A DNA stretch of 64,000 nt, taken from positions 310,001-374,000 of the forward strand of contig NZ_CP017561.2 of assembly GCF_001865575.2 (NCBI RefSeq), in the 5' to 3' direction. The stretch comes from Paraburkholderia sprentiae WSM5005. GTDB taxonomy: Bacteria; Pseudomonadota; Gammaproteobacteria; Burkholderiales; Burkholderiaceae. Both the position numbers and the translations under genes were made by a program. The number at the start of each line of letters is the position of its first letter. Position 1 is the first letter of the stretch. The notes beneath the pieces were generated by a model. It was not told the DNA's origin. It did no database searches and saw nothing but the letters and a program-made list of their open reading frames with translations. Of the stretch, positions 39,509 through 49,159 are shown piece by piece.

Positions 39509-40378
39509 ATGTCGACCGATCACAGCTTTATCCTCAAACTGTCGTGCGCCGACCGGCCCGGCATCGTTCACGCCGTGTCGGGCTTCCTGTTCGAGCGCGG
39601 CAGCAATATTCTCGACTCCGCGCAGTTCGGCGACAGCCGCACCGGCGAGTTCTTCATGCGCGTGCATTTTCAGCAGGTGGGCGGCGATCCGGGGCTCGAC
39701 GCGCTGCGCGCGTCGTTCGTGACACTTGCCGAACAGTTCGGCATGAACTGGGAGTTGCACGACGCGAACGTGAAGCCGCGGGTCGTGATCATGGTGTCGA
39801 AGATCGGCCACTGCCTGAACGATCTGCTGTTCCGCTACCGCACCGGCCAGCTGAACATCGACATCCCGGCGATCATCTCGAACCACAAGGAGTTCTACCA
39901 GCTCGCCGCGAGCTACGACATCCCGTTCCATCACTTCCCGCTGCTCGGCGGCACGCCCGAAGCGAAAACCGCGCAGGAAGCGCGCGTGCTCGAAGTGATC
40001 AACGAGCATCAGGCCGACCTCGTGGTGCTCGCGCGTTACATGCAGATCCTGTCGCCGACTCTGTGCGAAGCGCTTGCCGGCCGCGCGATCAACATCCATC
40101 ACTCGTTCCTGCCGAGCTTCAAGGGCGCGAAGCCGTACTATCAGGCGTTCGACCGCGGCGTGAAGCTGATCGGCGCGACCGCTCACTACGTGACGACCGA
40201 TCTCGACGAAGGTCCGATCATCGAGCAGGAAGTCGAGCGCGTGGACCACAGCATGACGCCGGAACAACTGACGGCGATCGGGCGCGACGTTGAGTGCGTG
40301 ACGCTCGCGCGTGCGGTGAAATGGCACGTCGAGCATCGCGTCGTGCTGAACGGCAGCAAGACGGTGGTGTTCCGCTAA
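39509..40378 (+). CDS. purU: Formyltetrahydrofolate deformylase
   Basis: Hydrolyses 10-formyl-THF to formate and THF, balancing one-carbon pools and supplying formate for purine synthesis. 289 residues: an N-terminal ACT-like regulatory domain (LKLSCADRPGIVHAVSGFLFERGSNI) and a formyltransferase domain with VSKIGHCLNDLLFRY, VVLARYMQILSP and the active-site INIHHSFLPSFKGAKPYYQA and GATAHYVTTDLDEGPII. Start at 39509 follows GAGG. A hairpin terminator follows. Confidence 0.96.
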   Translation: MSTDHSFILKLSCADRPGIVHAVSGFLFERGSNILDSAQFGDSRTGEFFMRVHFQQVGGDPGLDALRASFVTLAEQFGMNWELHDANVKPRVVIMVSKIGHCLNDLLFRYRTGQLNIDIPAIISNHKEFYQLAASYDIPFHHFPLLGGTPEAKTAQEARVLEVINEHQADLVVLARYMQILSPTLCEALAGRAINIHHSFLPSFKGAKPYYQAFDRGVKLIGATAHYVTTDLDEGPIIEQEVERVDHSMTPEQLTAIGRDVECVTLARAVKWHVEHRVVLNGSKTVVFR

Positions 40379-40394
40379 AGAAATGGCGCTGGTG

Positions 40395-40427
40395 AAGACC
40401 CCGCCGGTCGAGGCCGGCGCGGTCTTT
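40395..40427. terminator. Terminator between purU and the PepSY-TM gene
   Basis: AAGACCCCGCCGG / CCGGCGCGGTCTT stem with one mismatch and a TCGAG loop, ending in TTT, 17 bases after the purU stop and just before the convergent PepSY-TM stop. Confidence 0.65.
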
Positions 40428-40438
40428 GCCTGTTTGCG

Positions 40439-41665
40439 CTACCAGCGCGCCGTCGCGCCGCCCGCGCTTCTCGCGAGATTGGCGTTTTGCGCCGAACGAC
40501 GGCGCGCGTTCAGCTTTTTCAGCCAGATCAGCAGGCCCGTTACGCTCAGCATGGCGACCGCGACGCCTACCGAGCTAATCAGAATCCTCCCGCCGAGACC
40601 GAGGATGCGCCCCGAGTGCAGTGGAAACTGCACCTGCATGAAGATGTCGCCGGCCGTACCCCGGCCTGGGATCTGCGCGGCGAGCCGCTTGCCAGTGACG
40701 GCGTCCCAATACATCCACGGATTGCCGAGGCCGGTGTCGCCGTGATCGTTGCCGGGCGTGTAGAAGCCGACGCCATATGCGTGCATGAATTCGGCGTAGT
40801 AGAGCCCGCCCGGCGGCGCGGCGACATGCATCTCCTGGCGGGCCTGCTCGGCGAGTTCGACGATGCGCTCGCGGCTCAGCATCCGCTCGCCCGGTTGCGG
40901 CGTGCGCAGGATCTCGGGGTTGTTTAACGGATCGGGCGTCAGCGTCGACAGCCGCGACACGATCGGCCGCACGACCTGCGACGACAGATTCATCGAGATA
41001 GACGTCAGCGCGACGATCGTCAGCAGACCCCAGATCCATACGCCGCCGGAGCGATGCAGATCGAAGGTCAACGCATGGCCGCCGCGTTTCAGGCGGAACG
41101 CGAACGACTTGCGCCAGGCCTTCCGGCTCGGAAACGACAGGCACAGCGCAATCACGCTATCCACGAGCCACACGATACCGACGATCCCCATCAGCCATGT
41201 GCCGATGTCGACGCCGCCGGTAAACGGCAGCTGCAGCGTGTAGTGCAGCTTGTAGATGAACGGAATCAGATTGAGCCGTGCGAGCGACACGGCGCCCCAT
41301 TCGCGGCGTCCCTGGATCTCCCCGGTGACGGGATCGACGGCGATCTGGTTGAAGTCGAGCGGGTAGGGTCGTTTCGTCGCCGGATCGGTGCGCGGCAGCA
41401 CCATCATCTGCAGCGTGTGGCCCGGTTCGACGGCAAGCGGCAGATACGTCACCTGAAAACGCGGGTCGGCGGCTTCGACGCGATTCGCCAGTTCGAGGCT
41501 GGACAGTGTCGGCCCGGCCGTGCGGGCTCGGTAAAACGACGGGTTCAACGCAGCATCGAGTTCGTGGTCCCAGGCGATGATCGCGCCAGTGAGGCCGGCG
41601 ACGAACAGAAACAGCGCCGTTGCGACGCCGAACCAGCGGTGCAGGCGGACGAGCTGGCGCCTCAT
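40439..41665 (-). CDS. PepSY-associated transmembrane protein (iron-regulated PiuB type)
   Basis: 408-residue inner-membrane protein with the PepSY_TM layout: RLHRWFGVATALFLFVAGLTGAIIAWDHELD at the N-terminus, a central periplasmic PepSY region (VDPVTGEIQGRREWG), then HYTLQLPFTGGVDIGTWLMG, a further helix pair and a C-terminal membrane segment with basic tail. Relatives are induced by iron starvation and associated with siderophore uptake, possibly as ferric reductases (family inference). A Fur-box-like sequence is at 41747-41767. Monocistronic. Confidence 0.88.
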   Translation of the reverse strand: MRRQLVRLHRWFGVATALFLFVAGLTGAIIAWDHELDAALNPSFYRARTAGPTLSSLELANRVEAADPRFQVTYLPLAVEPGHTLQMMVLPRTDPATKRPYPLDFNQIAVDPVTGEIQGRREWGAVSLARLNLIPFIYKLHYTLQLPFTGGVDIGTWLMGIVGIVWLVDSVIALCLSFPSRKAWRKSFAFRLKRGGHALTFDLHRSGGVWIWGLLTIVALTSISMNLSSQVVRPIVSRLSTLTPDPLNNPEILRTPQPGERMLSRERIVELAEQARQEMHVAAPPGGLYYAEFMHAYGVGFYTPGNDHGDTGLGNPWMYWDAVTGKRLAAQIPGRGTAGDIFMQVQFPLHSGRILGLGGRILISSVGVAVAMLSVTGLLIWLKKLNARRRSAQNANLARSAGGATARW

Positions 41666-41746
41666 GCGCGAGCCGGCAACCAGTACCAGGGACTCGGGCG
41701 CAAACCGGAGCGGTAAGTCAGGCGAAACGTCACGATGCGAGTCAAC

Positions 41747-41767
41747 TGCAAATAGGAATTGTTCGCA
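41747..41767 (-). promoter_or_regulatory. Candidate Fur box upstream of the PepSY-TM gene
   Basis: The plus-strand sequence TGCAAATAGGAATTGTTCGCA has inverted ends (TGCAAA / TTCGCA) and a centre resembling the Burkholderia-type Fur site with a GAATT core. It is 82-102 bases upstream of the start. Suggests iron control, consistent with the gene family. Confidence 0.5.
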
Positions 41768-41834
41768 TCTTAGAGGTTCGCGCGGTCTACCGCAAGCCAG
41801 TGAGTGCTGACTTTTGCTGCTCGAGCCGCTGCGC

Positions 41835-42920
41835 TTACACCAACCGCAAATAGATCAGCTCGCGCTTGATATATGCGTAGAAAATCGGCGCCGCGACGAC
41901 TCCGGCGAGACCGAACGCCGCCTCCATGACCAGCATCGCGACCAGCAGTTCCCACGCGCGCGCCTCGATTTGACCACCGACGATGCGCGCGTTCAGGAAG
42001 TACTCGAGCTTGTGAATCAGTATCAGGAACACGAGCGACATGATCGCCGCCGGAAAACTCACCGACAGCGCGACCGCGACGATGATCGTGTTCGAGATCA
42101 GATTGCCGATCACGGGCAGCAGACCGACGATGAACGTGACGAGAACGAGCGTCTTCGACAGCGGCAGCCGGTCGTGGAAGATCGGCAGGATCACCAGCAG
42201 GAAGATCGCCGTGAATACCGAGTTGAGCGCGGAAATCTTCACTTGCGCGAATACGATGCGGCGAAACGCGTCGGCAAAACGCGTAACGCGCGTGACGAAC
42301 GCGGTGGACAGCGGCAGCCGCTGGATCTGCTTCTGCGCGCCGACCGCGATGATTGCGCCGATGATCATACCGAGCAGCACGTGCGTGAACGCGCGCGCCG
42401 CGGTCGTGCCGCTTTGCTGCAGCATGTTCGCGTGCGCGTGCATCAGTTCCGTGGCCTTCGTCTTCATCTGCTCGGTGTCGACTGGCAGATAGTTCGCGAC
42501 GAATTGCGGAATCCTGCCGCGGGCCTCGTCGATCAGCTGCATCGCCTGATCGAGTAGCGCTTGCACGCTCGGCACGTCGTTCTCGAAATGCGAGGTGATG
42601 CCGAGGGTGAGCGCGGTCAGCGCGCCGACGATCACCGTCGACAGGATCACCACCGCGAGCCAGCGTGCCCGCTTGCTCGACATGTGACGCTCGATGCGCG
42701 GCGCGATCGTATGCACGAGCTGAAACACCAGCAGCCCGGAGAGCAGCGCGCCGAGCAGCTTCAGTTCGATCACCGCCCACATGCCGAACAGCATCACCAC
42801 GTAGCTGCCGATTTCGACGGCCGACAGCTTCGGCAGGCTCATGTCGCTGGTCAGCCTGACCGGGCGCGGGCGCAGGTCCTGCACCCGATCTTCTTCACGC
42901 GCCTGATTACGCTTGGTCAT
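41835..42920 (-). CDS. AI-2E family permease-like transporter
   Basis: 361-residue membrane protein of the AI-2E/PerM family: YVVMLFGMWAVIELKLLGALLSG near the N-terminus, a central periplasmic/cytoplasmic region, then LGMIIGAIIAVGAQK, LVILPIFHDRLPLSKTLVLVTFIVGLLPVIGNLISNT and a final LVAMLVMEAAFGLAGVVAAPIFYAY. Members export small molecules or exchange ions, and most are uncharacterised. About eight helices. Adjacent to uvrA on the same strand after 34 bases, with no evident functional link. Confidence 0.9.
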   Translation of the reverse strand: MTKRNQAREEDRVQDLRPRPVRLTSDMSLPKLSAVEIGSYVVMLFGMWAVIELKLLGALLSGLLVFQLVHTIAPRIERHMSSKRARWLAVVILSTVIVGALTALTLGITSHFENDVPSVQALLDQAMQLIDEARGRIPQFVANYLPVDTEQMKTKATELMHAHANMLQQSGTTAARAFTHVLLGMIIGAIIAVGAQKQIQRLPLSTAFVTRVTRFADAFRRIVFAQVKISALNSVFTAIFLLVILPIFHDRLPLSKTLVLVTFIVGLLPVIGNLISNTIIVAVALSVSFPAAIMSLVFLILIHKLEYFLNARIVGGQIEARAWELLVAMLVMEAAFGLAGVVAAPIFYAYIKRELIYLRLV

Positions 42921-42954
42921 GGCTTATCCCGTCTCCAACCTCGGTAGTGCAGCG

Positions 42955-45828
42955 TTACTTTATGCTGGCGGCGCGCTTGAGCAGCGGCGCCAGATATTTG
43001 CCGGTAAAACTGGCCTTCGACTTCGCGACCTGCTCGGGCGTGCCTTGGGCGATGATCTGCCCGCCGCCGGCGCCGCCTTCGGGGCCGAGATCGATGACCC
43101 AGTCCGCAGTTTTGATTACATCGAGATTATGTTCGATGATCACGACGGTATTACCCTGGTCGCGCAACCGGTGAATGACTTCCAGCAGCAGCGCGATATC
43201 GTGAAAGTGCAGGCCGGTGGTCGGTTCGTCAAGGATGTATAGCGTGCGACCGGTATCACGCTTGCTCAGTTCCAGCGACAGTTTCACACGCTGCGCCTCG
43301 CCGCCCGACAGCGTGGTCGCCGACTGACCCAGGCGGATATAGCCGAGACCCACGTCCAGCAGGGTTTTCAGCTTGCGCGCGACGACCGGCACGGCCTTGA
43401 AAAACTCGTACGCGTGCTCGACCGTCATGTCGAGCACTTCGCTGATGTTGCTGCCCTTGTACTGGATGTCGAGCGTTTCGCGGTTGTAGCGCTTGCCGTG
43501 GCATACATCGCACGGCACGTACACGTCGGGCAGAAAGTGCATTTCGACCTTCAGCACGCCGTCGCCCTGGCACGATTCGCAGCGCCCGCCTTTCACGTTG
43601 AACGAGAAGCGGCCCGGGTCGTAGCCGCGCTCCTTGGCGGCCGGCACGCCGGCGAACAACTCGCGGATCGGCGTGAAAAGGCCCGTGTAGGTCGCCGGAT
43701 TCGAGCGCGGCGTGCGGCCGATCGGCGACTGGTCGACGTTGATCACCTTGTCGAAGTGCTCGAGGCCCTCGATCGACTCGTACGGCGCCGGCTCCGTAGC
43801 CGAACCGTACAGATGATGCGCGACCGCGTGATAGAGCGTGTCGTTGATGAGCGTCGACTTGCCCGAGCCGGACACGCCGGTCACGCAGGTCAGCAGACCC
43901 ACCGGCAGATCGAGTGTCACGTTGTGCAGATTGTTGCCGTACGCCTCGACGATGCGCAGGCGCCGCTCGTCGGGTTCCTTGCGCTCGTCGGGGTATTCGA
44001 TCGTGCGCGCGCCGGACATGTACTGGCCGGTCAGTGACGCCGCGTTCTTCAGCACCTCTTTCGGCGTGCCCTCGGCGATCACCATGCCGCCGTGCTCGCC
44101 GGCGCCCGGACCCATGTCGACCACGTAGTCGGCCATGCGGATCATGTCTTCGTCGTGCTCGACGACGATCACCGAGTTGCCGAGGTCGCGCAGATGCTTG
44201 AGCGTCGAGATCAGCCGGTCGTTGTCGCGCTGATGCAGGCCGATCGACGGTTCGTCGAGCACGTACATCACGCCGGTCAGGCCCGAGCCGATCTGGGAGG
44301 CGAGGCGAATGCGCTGTGCCTCGCCGCCGGACAGCGTTTCCGCGCTGCGTTCGAGCGACAGGTAATCGAGCCCGACGTTGTTGAGGAACATCAGACGCGC
44401 GACGATTTCCTTGACGACCTTGTCGGCGATCTCTCGCTTCGAGCCTTCGAGGCGCAGGGTCTGGAAGTAGCCGAGCGCATCGCGCAGCGGCCAGCCGCTG
44501 ATCTCGAAGATGCCGCGCGCGTCGCCGTCCGCGCCGATGCGCACGAAGCGCGCCTCGCGACGCAGCCGCGTGCCCGCGCAGGCCGGGCATGGCTGGTTGT
44601 TCTGGTATTTGGCGAGTTCTTCGCGCACCGCGGACGAGTCGGTTTCGCGGTAGCGCCGCTCCAGATTCGGGATGATCCCTTCGAACACGTGCTCGCGCAC
44701 CGACGTGCGGCCGCGCTCGTTGATGTACGAGAACGGAATCTCCTGCTTGCCCGAACCGTACAGCAGGATCTTGCGGACTTTCTCCGGCAGGTCCTCGAAC
44801 GCGGTGTCGATGTCGAAGTCGTAGAACGCCGCGAGGCTCTGCAGCATCTGGAAGTAGAACTGGTTGCGCCGGTCCCAGCCCTTCACCGCGCCCGCCGCGA
44901 GCGACAGCGACGGATGCGCGACCACCCGCTTCGGATCGAAGAACGTGATCTGGCCGAGGCCGTCGCATTCGGGGCACGCGCCCATCGGATTGTTGAACGA
45001 GAACAGGCGCGGCTCGAGTTCCTGCAGCGAATATGAGCAGATCGGACAGGCGAACTTCGAGCTGAACAGGTGCTCCTTGTCGGTATCCATTTCGAGCGCG
45101 ATCGCGCGGCCGTCGGCGAGACGCAGCGCCGTTTCGAACGATTCGGCAAGGCGCTGCTTCACGTCCGGGCGCACGCGCAGACGGTCGATCACGACGTCGA
45201 TCGTATGCTTGTCGTTTTTCTTCAGCTTCGGCAGCGACTCGACTTCGTAGATTTTCGCGGTGCCTTCGTTGGCGGTGCCGCCGCCCGAGCGCACGCGAAA
45301 GCGCACGAAGCCTTGCGCCTGCATGTCCTCGAACAGATCCGTGTGCTCGCCCTTACGATCGCTCACGACGGGCGCGAGGATCATCACGCGCGTTTCCTCG
45401 GGTAGCGCGAGCGCCGCGTCGACCATCTGCGACACGCTTTGCGCTTCGAGCGGAATCTCGTGATCGGGGCAGTAGGGCGTGCCGACGCGCGCGAACAGCA
45501 GGCGCAGATAGTCGTGGATTTCGGTGACGGTGCCGACCGTCGAGCGCGGATTGTGCGAAGTCGCCTTCTGTTCGATCGAAATGGCCGGCGACAACCCTTC
45601 GATCAGGTCGACGTCCGGCTTTTCCATCAGCTGCAGGAACTGCCGCGCATAGGCGGACAGACTTTCGACGTAGCGCCGCTGTCCTTCCGCATACAGCGTA
45701 TCGAACGCCAGCGACGATTTGCCGGAGCCCGAAAGCCCCGTGATGACGACGAGCTTGTGACGCGGTAGGTCGAGATTGACGTTCTTCAGGTTGTGGGTGC
45801 GAGCCCCACGAATACGGATTTGTTCCAC
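42955..45828 (-). CDS. uvrA: Excinuclease ABC subunit A
   Basis: DNA-damage recognition ATPase of nucleotide-excision repair (957 residues). Two ABC modules: Walker [15 protein letters not shown] (N-terminal) and [14 protein letters not shown] (C-terminal), signature segments [20 protein letters not shown] and [17 protein letters not shown], Walker [11 protein letters not shown] and [10 protein letters not shown]. Zinc-binding sites include CPIC-x-CPEC in the first insertion and [14 protein letters not shown] to CDVCHG in the second. Divergent from the MFS gene. I saw no LexA-type site in the 265-base upstream gap. Confidence 0.99.
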   Translation of the reverse strand: MEQIRIRGARTHNLKNVNLDLPRHKLVVITGLSGSGKSSLAFDTLYAEGQRRYVESLSAYARQFLQLMEKPDVDLIEGLSPAISIEQKATSHNPRSTVGTVTEIHDYLRLLFARVGTPYCPDHEIPLEAQSVSQMVDAALALPEETRVMILAPVVSDRKGEHTDLFEDMQAQGFVRFRVRSGGGTANEGTAKIYEVESLPKLKKNDKHTIDVVIDRLRVRPDVKQRLAESFETALRLADGRAIALEMDTDKEHLFSSKFACPICSYSLQELEPRLFSFNNPMGACPECDGLGQITFFDPKRVVAHPSLSLAAGAVKGWDRRNQFYFQMLQSLAAFYDFDIDTAFEDLPEKVRKILLYGSGKQEIPFSYINERGRTSVREHVFEGIIPNLERRYRETDSSAVREELAKYQNNQPCPACAGTRLRREARFVRIGADGDARGIFEISGWPLRDALGYFQTLRLEGSKREIADKVVKEIVARLMFLNNVGLDYLSLERSAETLSGGEAQRIRLASQIGSGLTGVMYVLDEPSIGLHQRDNDRLISTLKHLRDLGNSVIVVEHDEDMIRMADYVVDMGPGAGEHGGMVIAEGTPKEVLKNAASLTGQYMSGARTIEYPDERKEPDERRLRIVEAYGNNLHNVTLDLPVGLLTCVTGVSGSGKSTLINDTLYHAVAHHLYGSATEPAPYESIEGLEHFDKVINVDQSPIGRTPRSNPATYTGLFTPIRELFAGVPAAKERGYDPGRFSFNVKGGRCESCQGDGVLKVEMHFLPDVYVPCDVCHGKRYNRETLDIQYKGSNISEVLDMTVEHAYEFFKAVPVVARKLKTLLDVGLGYIRLGQSATTLSGGEAQRVKLSLELSKRDTGRTLYILDEPTTGLHFHDIALLLEVIHRLRDQGNTVVIIEHNLDVIKTADWVIDLGPEGGAGGGQIIAQGTPEQVAKSKASFTGKYLAPLLKRAASIK

Positions 45829-46093
45829 GGATCTATTCCATGAACTGCGGAAAGGGAAAGAGGCTAAACCTGCTACTATAACGACTTTTCCAGACCGCCG
45901 TTACGGCGTGCTGACAGCGGGAAAGAGGCTTGGCAGCGGCCGTTTTCCGTGAGTACAAGACACTGCAAGGGGCGAGCGTCGGCGGGGACGGTACGCATGG
46001 ACTAGCCGCCCGCCCGTTCGTCGTGCTCCACCGTGCTGGCGGCCAGGACTGTCCCCACGGGCTCGCCGCCCGGTTCATTCAAACAACGCTTCG

Positions 46094-47281
46094 ATGTCCA
46101 ATCCGTCCGCCATCTCCACACGTATGAGCGCGCCCGAATTGCGCGCGACCGTATCGCTTGCCGCGATCTTCGCGCTGCGCATGCTGGGTCTGTTCATGAT
46201 CATGCCGGTGTTCTCGGTCTACGCGAAGACCATTCCCGGCGGCGAAAACGTGCTGCTCGTCGGCATCGCGCTCGGCGCGTACGGCGTCACGCAGTCGATG
46301 CTCTACATCTTCTACGGCTGGGTCTCCGACAAGATCGGCCGCAAGCCGGTGATCGCGACGGGCCTCTTGATCTTCGCGATCGGCAGCTTCGTCGCGGCGT
46401 CCGCGCACGACATGACGTGGATCATCGTCGGGCGGGTGATTCAGGGGATGGGCGCGGTGTCGTCGGCGGTGATCGCCTTCATCGCCGATTTGACCTCGGA
46501 AGAACATCGCACCAAGGCGATGGCGATGGTCGGCGGCAGCATCGGCGTGTCGTTCGCGGTGGCGATCGTCGGCGCGCCGATCGTATTCCACTGGCTGGGC
46601 ATGAGCGGGCTGTTCACCCTGGTCGGCGTTTTCGCGATTCTCGCGATCGGCATCGTGCTGTGGGTCGTGCCCGATGCGCCGAAGCCGGTGCACGTGCGCG
46701 CGCCGTTCGCCGAAGTCCTGCACAACGTCGAGCTGCTGCGTTTGAATTTCGGCGTGCTCGTACTGCACGCCACGCAAACCGCGCTGTTCCTCGTCGTGCC
46801 GCGCATTCTCGAAGCGGGCGGGCTGCCGGTCGCGTCGCACTGGAAGGTGTATCTGCCGGTGATGGGGCTGTCGTTCGTGATGATGGTGCCGGCGATCATC
46901 GCCGCCGAGAAGCGCGGCAAGATGAAGATCGTGCTGCTGTCGGCGATCGCTCTTATCCTGATCGGCCAGTTGTTATTGGGCCTTGCTGCGCATACGATTC
47001 TGACTGTGGCGGCGATCCTGTTCGTGTACTTTCTTGGCTTCAATATTCTCGAGGCCTCGCAGCCTTCGCTGGTGTCGAAGCTCGCGCCGGGCACCCGCAA
47101 AGGAGCCGCGGCCGGCGTGTACAACACCACGCAGTCGATCGGTCTGGCGCTGGGCGGGATGGTCGGCGGCTGGCTGCTGAAGGTGAACGGTCAGAGCGCG
47201 GTTTTCTTCGCTTGCTCCGGGCTGGTATTTTGCTGGCTTATAATCGCCGCAAAGATGAAACCGCCGCCGCGCAAGGCATAA
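46094..47281 (+). CDS. MFS transporter next to ssb (drug/metabolite efflux type)
   Basis: 395-residue 12-helix major facilitator with motif A GWVSDKIGRKPVIATGLLI between helices 2 and 3 and IVGRVIQGMGAVSSAVIAFIADLTSEEHRTKAMAM in helix 4-5, resembling proton-driven drug efflux proteins. No substrate can be assigned. It is the usual neighbour between uvrA and ssb in Burkholderiaceae. Start at 46094; a later ATG ten codons in is possible. Confidence 0.9.
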   Translation: MSNPSAISTRMSAPELRATVSLAAIFALRMLGLFMIMPVFSVYAKTIPGGENVLLVGIALGAYGVTQSMLYIFYGWVSDKIGRKPVIATGLLIFAIGSFVAASAHDMTWIIVGRVIQGMGAVSSAVIAFIADLTSEEHRTKAMAMVGGSIGVSFAVAIVGAPIVFHWLGMSGLFTLVGVFAILAIGIVLWVVPDAPKPVHVRAPFAEVLHNVELLRLNFGVLVLHATQTALFLVVPRILEAGGLPVASHWKVYLPVMGLSFVMMVPAIIAAEKRGKMKIVLLSAIALILIGQLLLGLAAHTILTVAAILFVYFLGFNILEASQPSLVSKLAPGTRKGAAAGVYNTTQSIGLALGGMVGGWLLKVNGQSAVFFACSGLVFCWLIIAAKMKPPPRKA

Positions 47282-47427
47282 CACAGCGTACTCGGGGCAT
47301 CTCCCGAATCATCCAGAACTCACCCGGCGGCGGGCAGAGGCGCTCTTCTGGTCTCGGGCCTGCCGGCCGCGAGACGCGAACCGCGTAGTGCCGCGCCGCC
47401 TGCAACAGGAATCAACAGGAGAAATTC

Positions 47428-47979
47428 ATGGCATCCGTGAACAAGGTCATTCTCGTCGGCAACCTCGGCGCCGATCCGGAAGTCCGCTATCTTCCGAGCG
47501 GCGACGCAGTCGCGAACATCCGCCTTGCCACGACGGACCGCTACAAGGATAAGGCGTCGGGCGAGATGAAGGAGGCCACCGAGTGGCACCGCGTCGCGTT
47601 TTTCGGCCGTCTCGCGGAAATCGTGGCGGAATATCTGAAGAAGGGCTCGTCGGTGTACCTCGAAGGGCGCATCCGCACGCGCAAATGGCAGGCGCAGGAC
47701 GGCACCGATCGTTACTCGACCGAGATTGTCGCGGAGCAGATGCAAATGCTCGGCGGCCGTGGCGGCGCGTCGATGGGTGGGGGCGATGAAGGCGGCTATA
47801 GCCGTGCAGAGTCGTCGGAGCGCAGCGGCGGCGGTGGCGGCGGCGGTGGCGGTGGCGGTGGTCGCGCGACGTCGTCGGGCGGCGGCTCGCGTGGCGGCAG
47901 CGGCGGTGGCGGCGCGAGCCGTCCGAGCGCGCCGGCTGGCGGCGGGTTTGATGAGATGGATGACGATATTCCGTTCTAA
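47428..47979 (+). CDS. ssb: Single-stranded DNA-binding protein
   Basis: Tetrameric SSB for replication, repair and recombination. 183 residues: OB fold [25 protein letters not shown] to [17 protein letters not shown], followed by a very Gly-rich linker (a run of 12 Gly around residue 140) and the acidic interaction tip MDDDIPF. Ribosome-binding site ACAGGAGAAATTC. A long hairpin follows. Confidence 0.98.
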   Translation: MASVNKVILVGNLGADPEVRYLPSGDAVANIRLATTDRYKDKASGEMKEATEWHRVAFFGRLAEIVAEYLKKGSSVYLEGRIRTRKWQAQDGTDRYSTEIVAEQMQMLGGRGGASMGGGDEGGYSRAESSERSGGGGGGGGGGGGRATSSGGGSRGGSGGGGASRPSAPAGGGFDEMDDDIPF

Positions 47980-48007
47980 CACTGACTAAGGCAGTTTTTT
48001 GTTGGTA

Positions 48008-48043
48008 GAGAGGCCCGCTTTCCGTGAGGAAAGCGGGCCTCTC
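48008..48043 (+). terminator. Hairpin terminator after ssb
   Basis: Perfect 16-bp stem GAGAGGCCCGCTTTCC / GGAAAGCGGGCCTCTC with a GTGA loop, 28 bases after ssb. The following CGTTTCC is only a weak U-tract; stem strength makes termination likely. Confidence 0.75.
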
Positions 48044-48092
48044 CGTTTCCGGGCATTTCTTACGTCATCCGCGCGGAGCATTCCCCAGAAGC

Positions 48093-48893
48093 TCACCGCC
48101 TCAAATGCTCCAACGTATCCCGCAACGGCAAACTCGACACCACGATCGGCCCGGTAAACGGCGTATCGAGATCGACGATCACATAAATTGCCGAAGCAAT
48201 CGATACCGCCCCCAGCGATATCGTCACCAGCGCCAACGCATTACGCGGCGCGATCAATCCGAAACTCAGAAAAATCACGCATAGCCAGAACGTCAGCATC
48301 TTGAAGAACGGCTGCGAAATCGAGCTGTGCGCTTCCTCGATGATTTTCCAGCGCGCATCGATGACGCGCCGGTACTGCGTCAACGCGTCATCGAGCGCGC
48401 GTTCCTGCAACGAATCGTGCGTGCGCAGTTGCCGCAACTCGCGACCCACCGCGCTCAGCATGTCGCCGAGCCGTACATTTTCCAGTTGCTGCGGATTGCT
48501 CGGCGGGCCGAGTTCGCGCGGATAGTCGCCGCTCGGCGCAGGCTCCTGCGGCCAGGTCGACGCGATCGCCGCCGCCGTGTACTGGCGCAACAGACGCCGC
48601 GATTCGTCGGCCGCGCTGCCGAGCTCGCGCAGCGTCGAGTCGAATTCGATCAGTTCGGCCGCATAGGTGCGCATATCGTTCGACGCGGTATCGAAGCCCG
48701 CTTTCGCCGATGCGGTCATCAAACCCAGCACCAGCGCGGCGAACGTCACCAGCATGCCGATCACGAGTTGCACCAGCTGCACGGTCTCATGCGCCTTGTG
48801 CTCTTCCGGCAGCAGCGGCCGCACCGCAACGCCGAGGCCGGTGGCGATCAGCAGCAGCACGAACACGAGTATGGCCGAACCGATTTCCGACAT
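48093..48893 (-). CDS. DUF4239-like membrane protein
   Basis: 266 residues with two N-terminal helices ([38 protein letters not shown]), a soluble helical middle (residues ~70-195) and two C-terminal helices ([34 protein letters not shown]). The conserved [19 protein letters not shown] segment matches the DUF4239/bestrophin-like family of unknown function. Divergent from the chemoreceptor gene by 266 bases, convergent with ssb. Confidence 0.8.
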   Translation of the reverse strand: MSEIGSAILVFVLLLIATGLGVAVRPLLPEEHKAHETVQLVQLVIGMLVTFAALVLGLMTASAKAGFDTASNDMRTYAAELIEFDSTLRELGSAADESRRLLRQYTAAAIASTWPQEPAPSGDYPRELGPPSNPQQLENVRLGDMLSAVGRELRQLRTHDSLQERALDDALTQYRRVIDARWKIIEEAHSSISQPFFKMLTFWLCVIFLSFGLIAPRNALALVTISLGAVSIASAIYVIVDLDTPFTGPIVVSSLPLRDTLEHLRR

Positions 48894-49159
48894 GGACGCG
48901 CTCCGGGCGGCGGGAAGGGGCTTCGACAGAAGCGCCTTCAGAAAACGGGCTTCGAGACTTTATTGATTTAACGCAAGCCGCGCGAGCGATCAACCATAAA
49001 GTTTTCGAACGATACGCCGTTGACCTTCAATGTGCTGTTTGCTTAATTTCCAGCCAAGTTGCGGACCGGGCCGATCGGCGTGGGCGCAGCCTGCGTGGCC
49101 GTGCGGATATCGTGAACGATACCGAATCGTCGGTCGGGCAGCCCAAGGAGACCAGTCCG

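Noticed and set aside
43256..44977. 573-codon open frame on the minus strand inside uvrA, out of frame
   Set aside because: It is a +1/-1 shadow of uvrA in GC-rich DNA; the composition is Arg/Ala/Gly-rich with no domain, while uvrA in the other frame has all its motifs.
45829..46093. LexA (SOS) box upstream of uvrA
   Set aside because: Looked for CTGT-N8-ACAG-type dyads; only a non-symmetrical CTGCTACTATAAC was seen, so no SOS site is claimed.
47825..47940. Glycine-codon-rich repeat in ssb as a possible tandem repeat or variable element
   Set aside because: GGC/GGT repeats simply encode the natural Gly-rich linker of SSB; the reading frame and C-terminal tip are intact.
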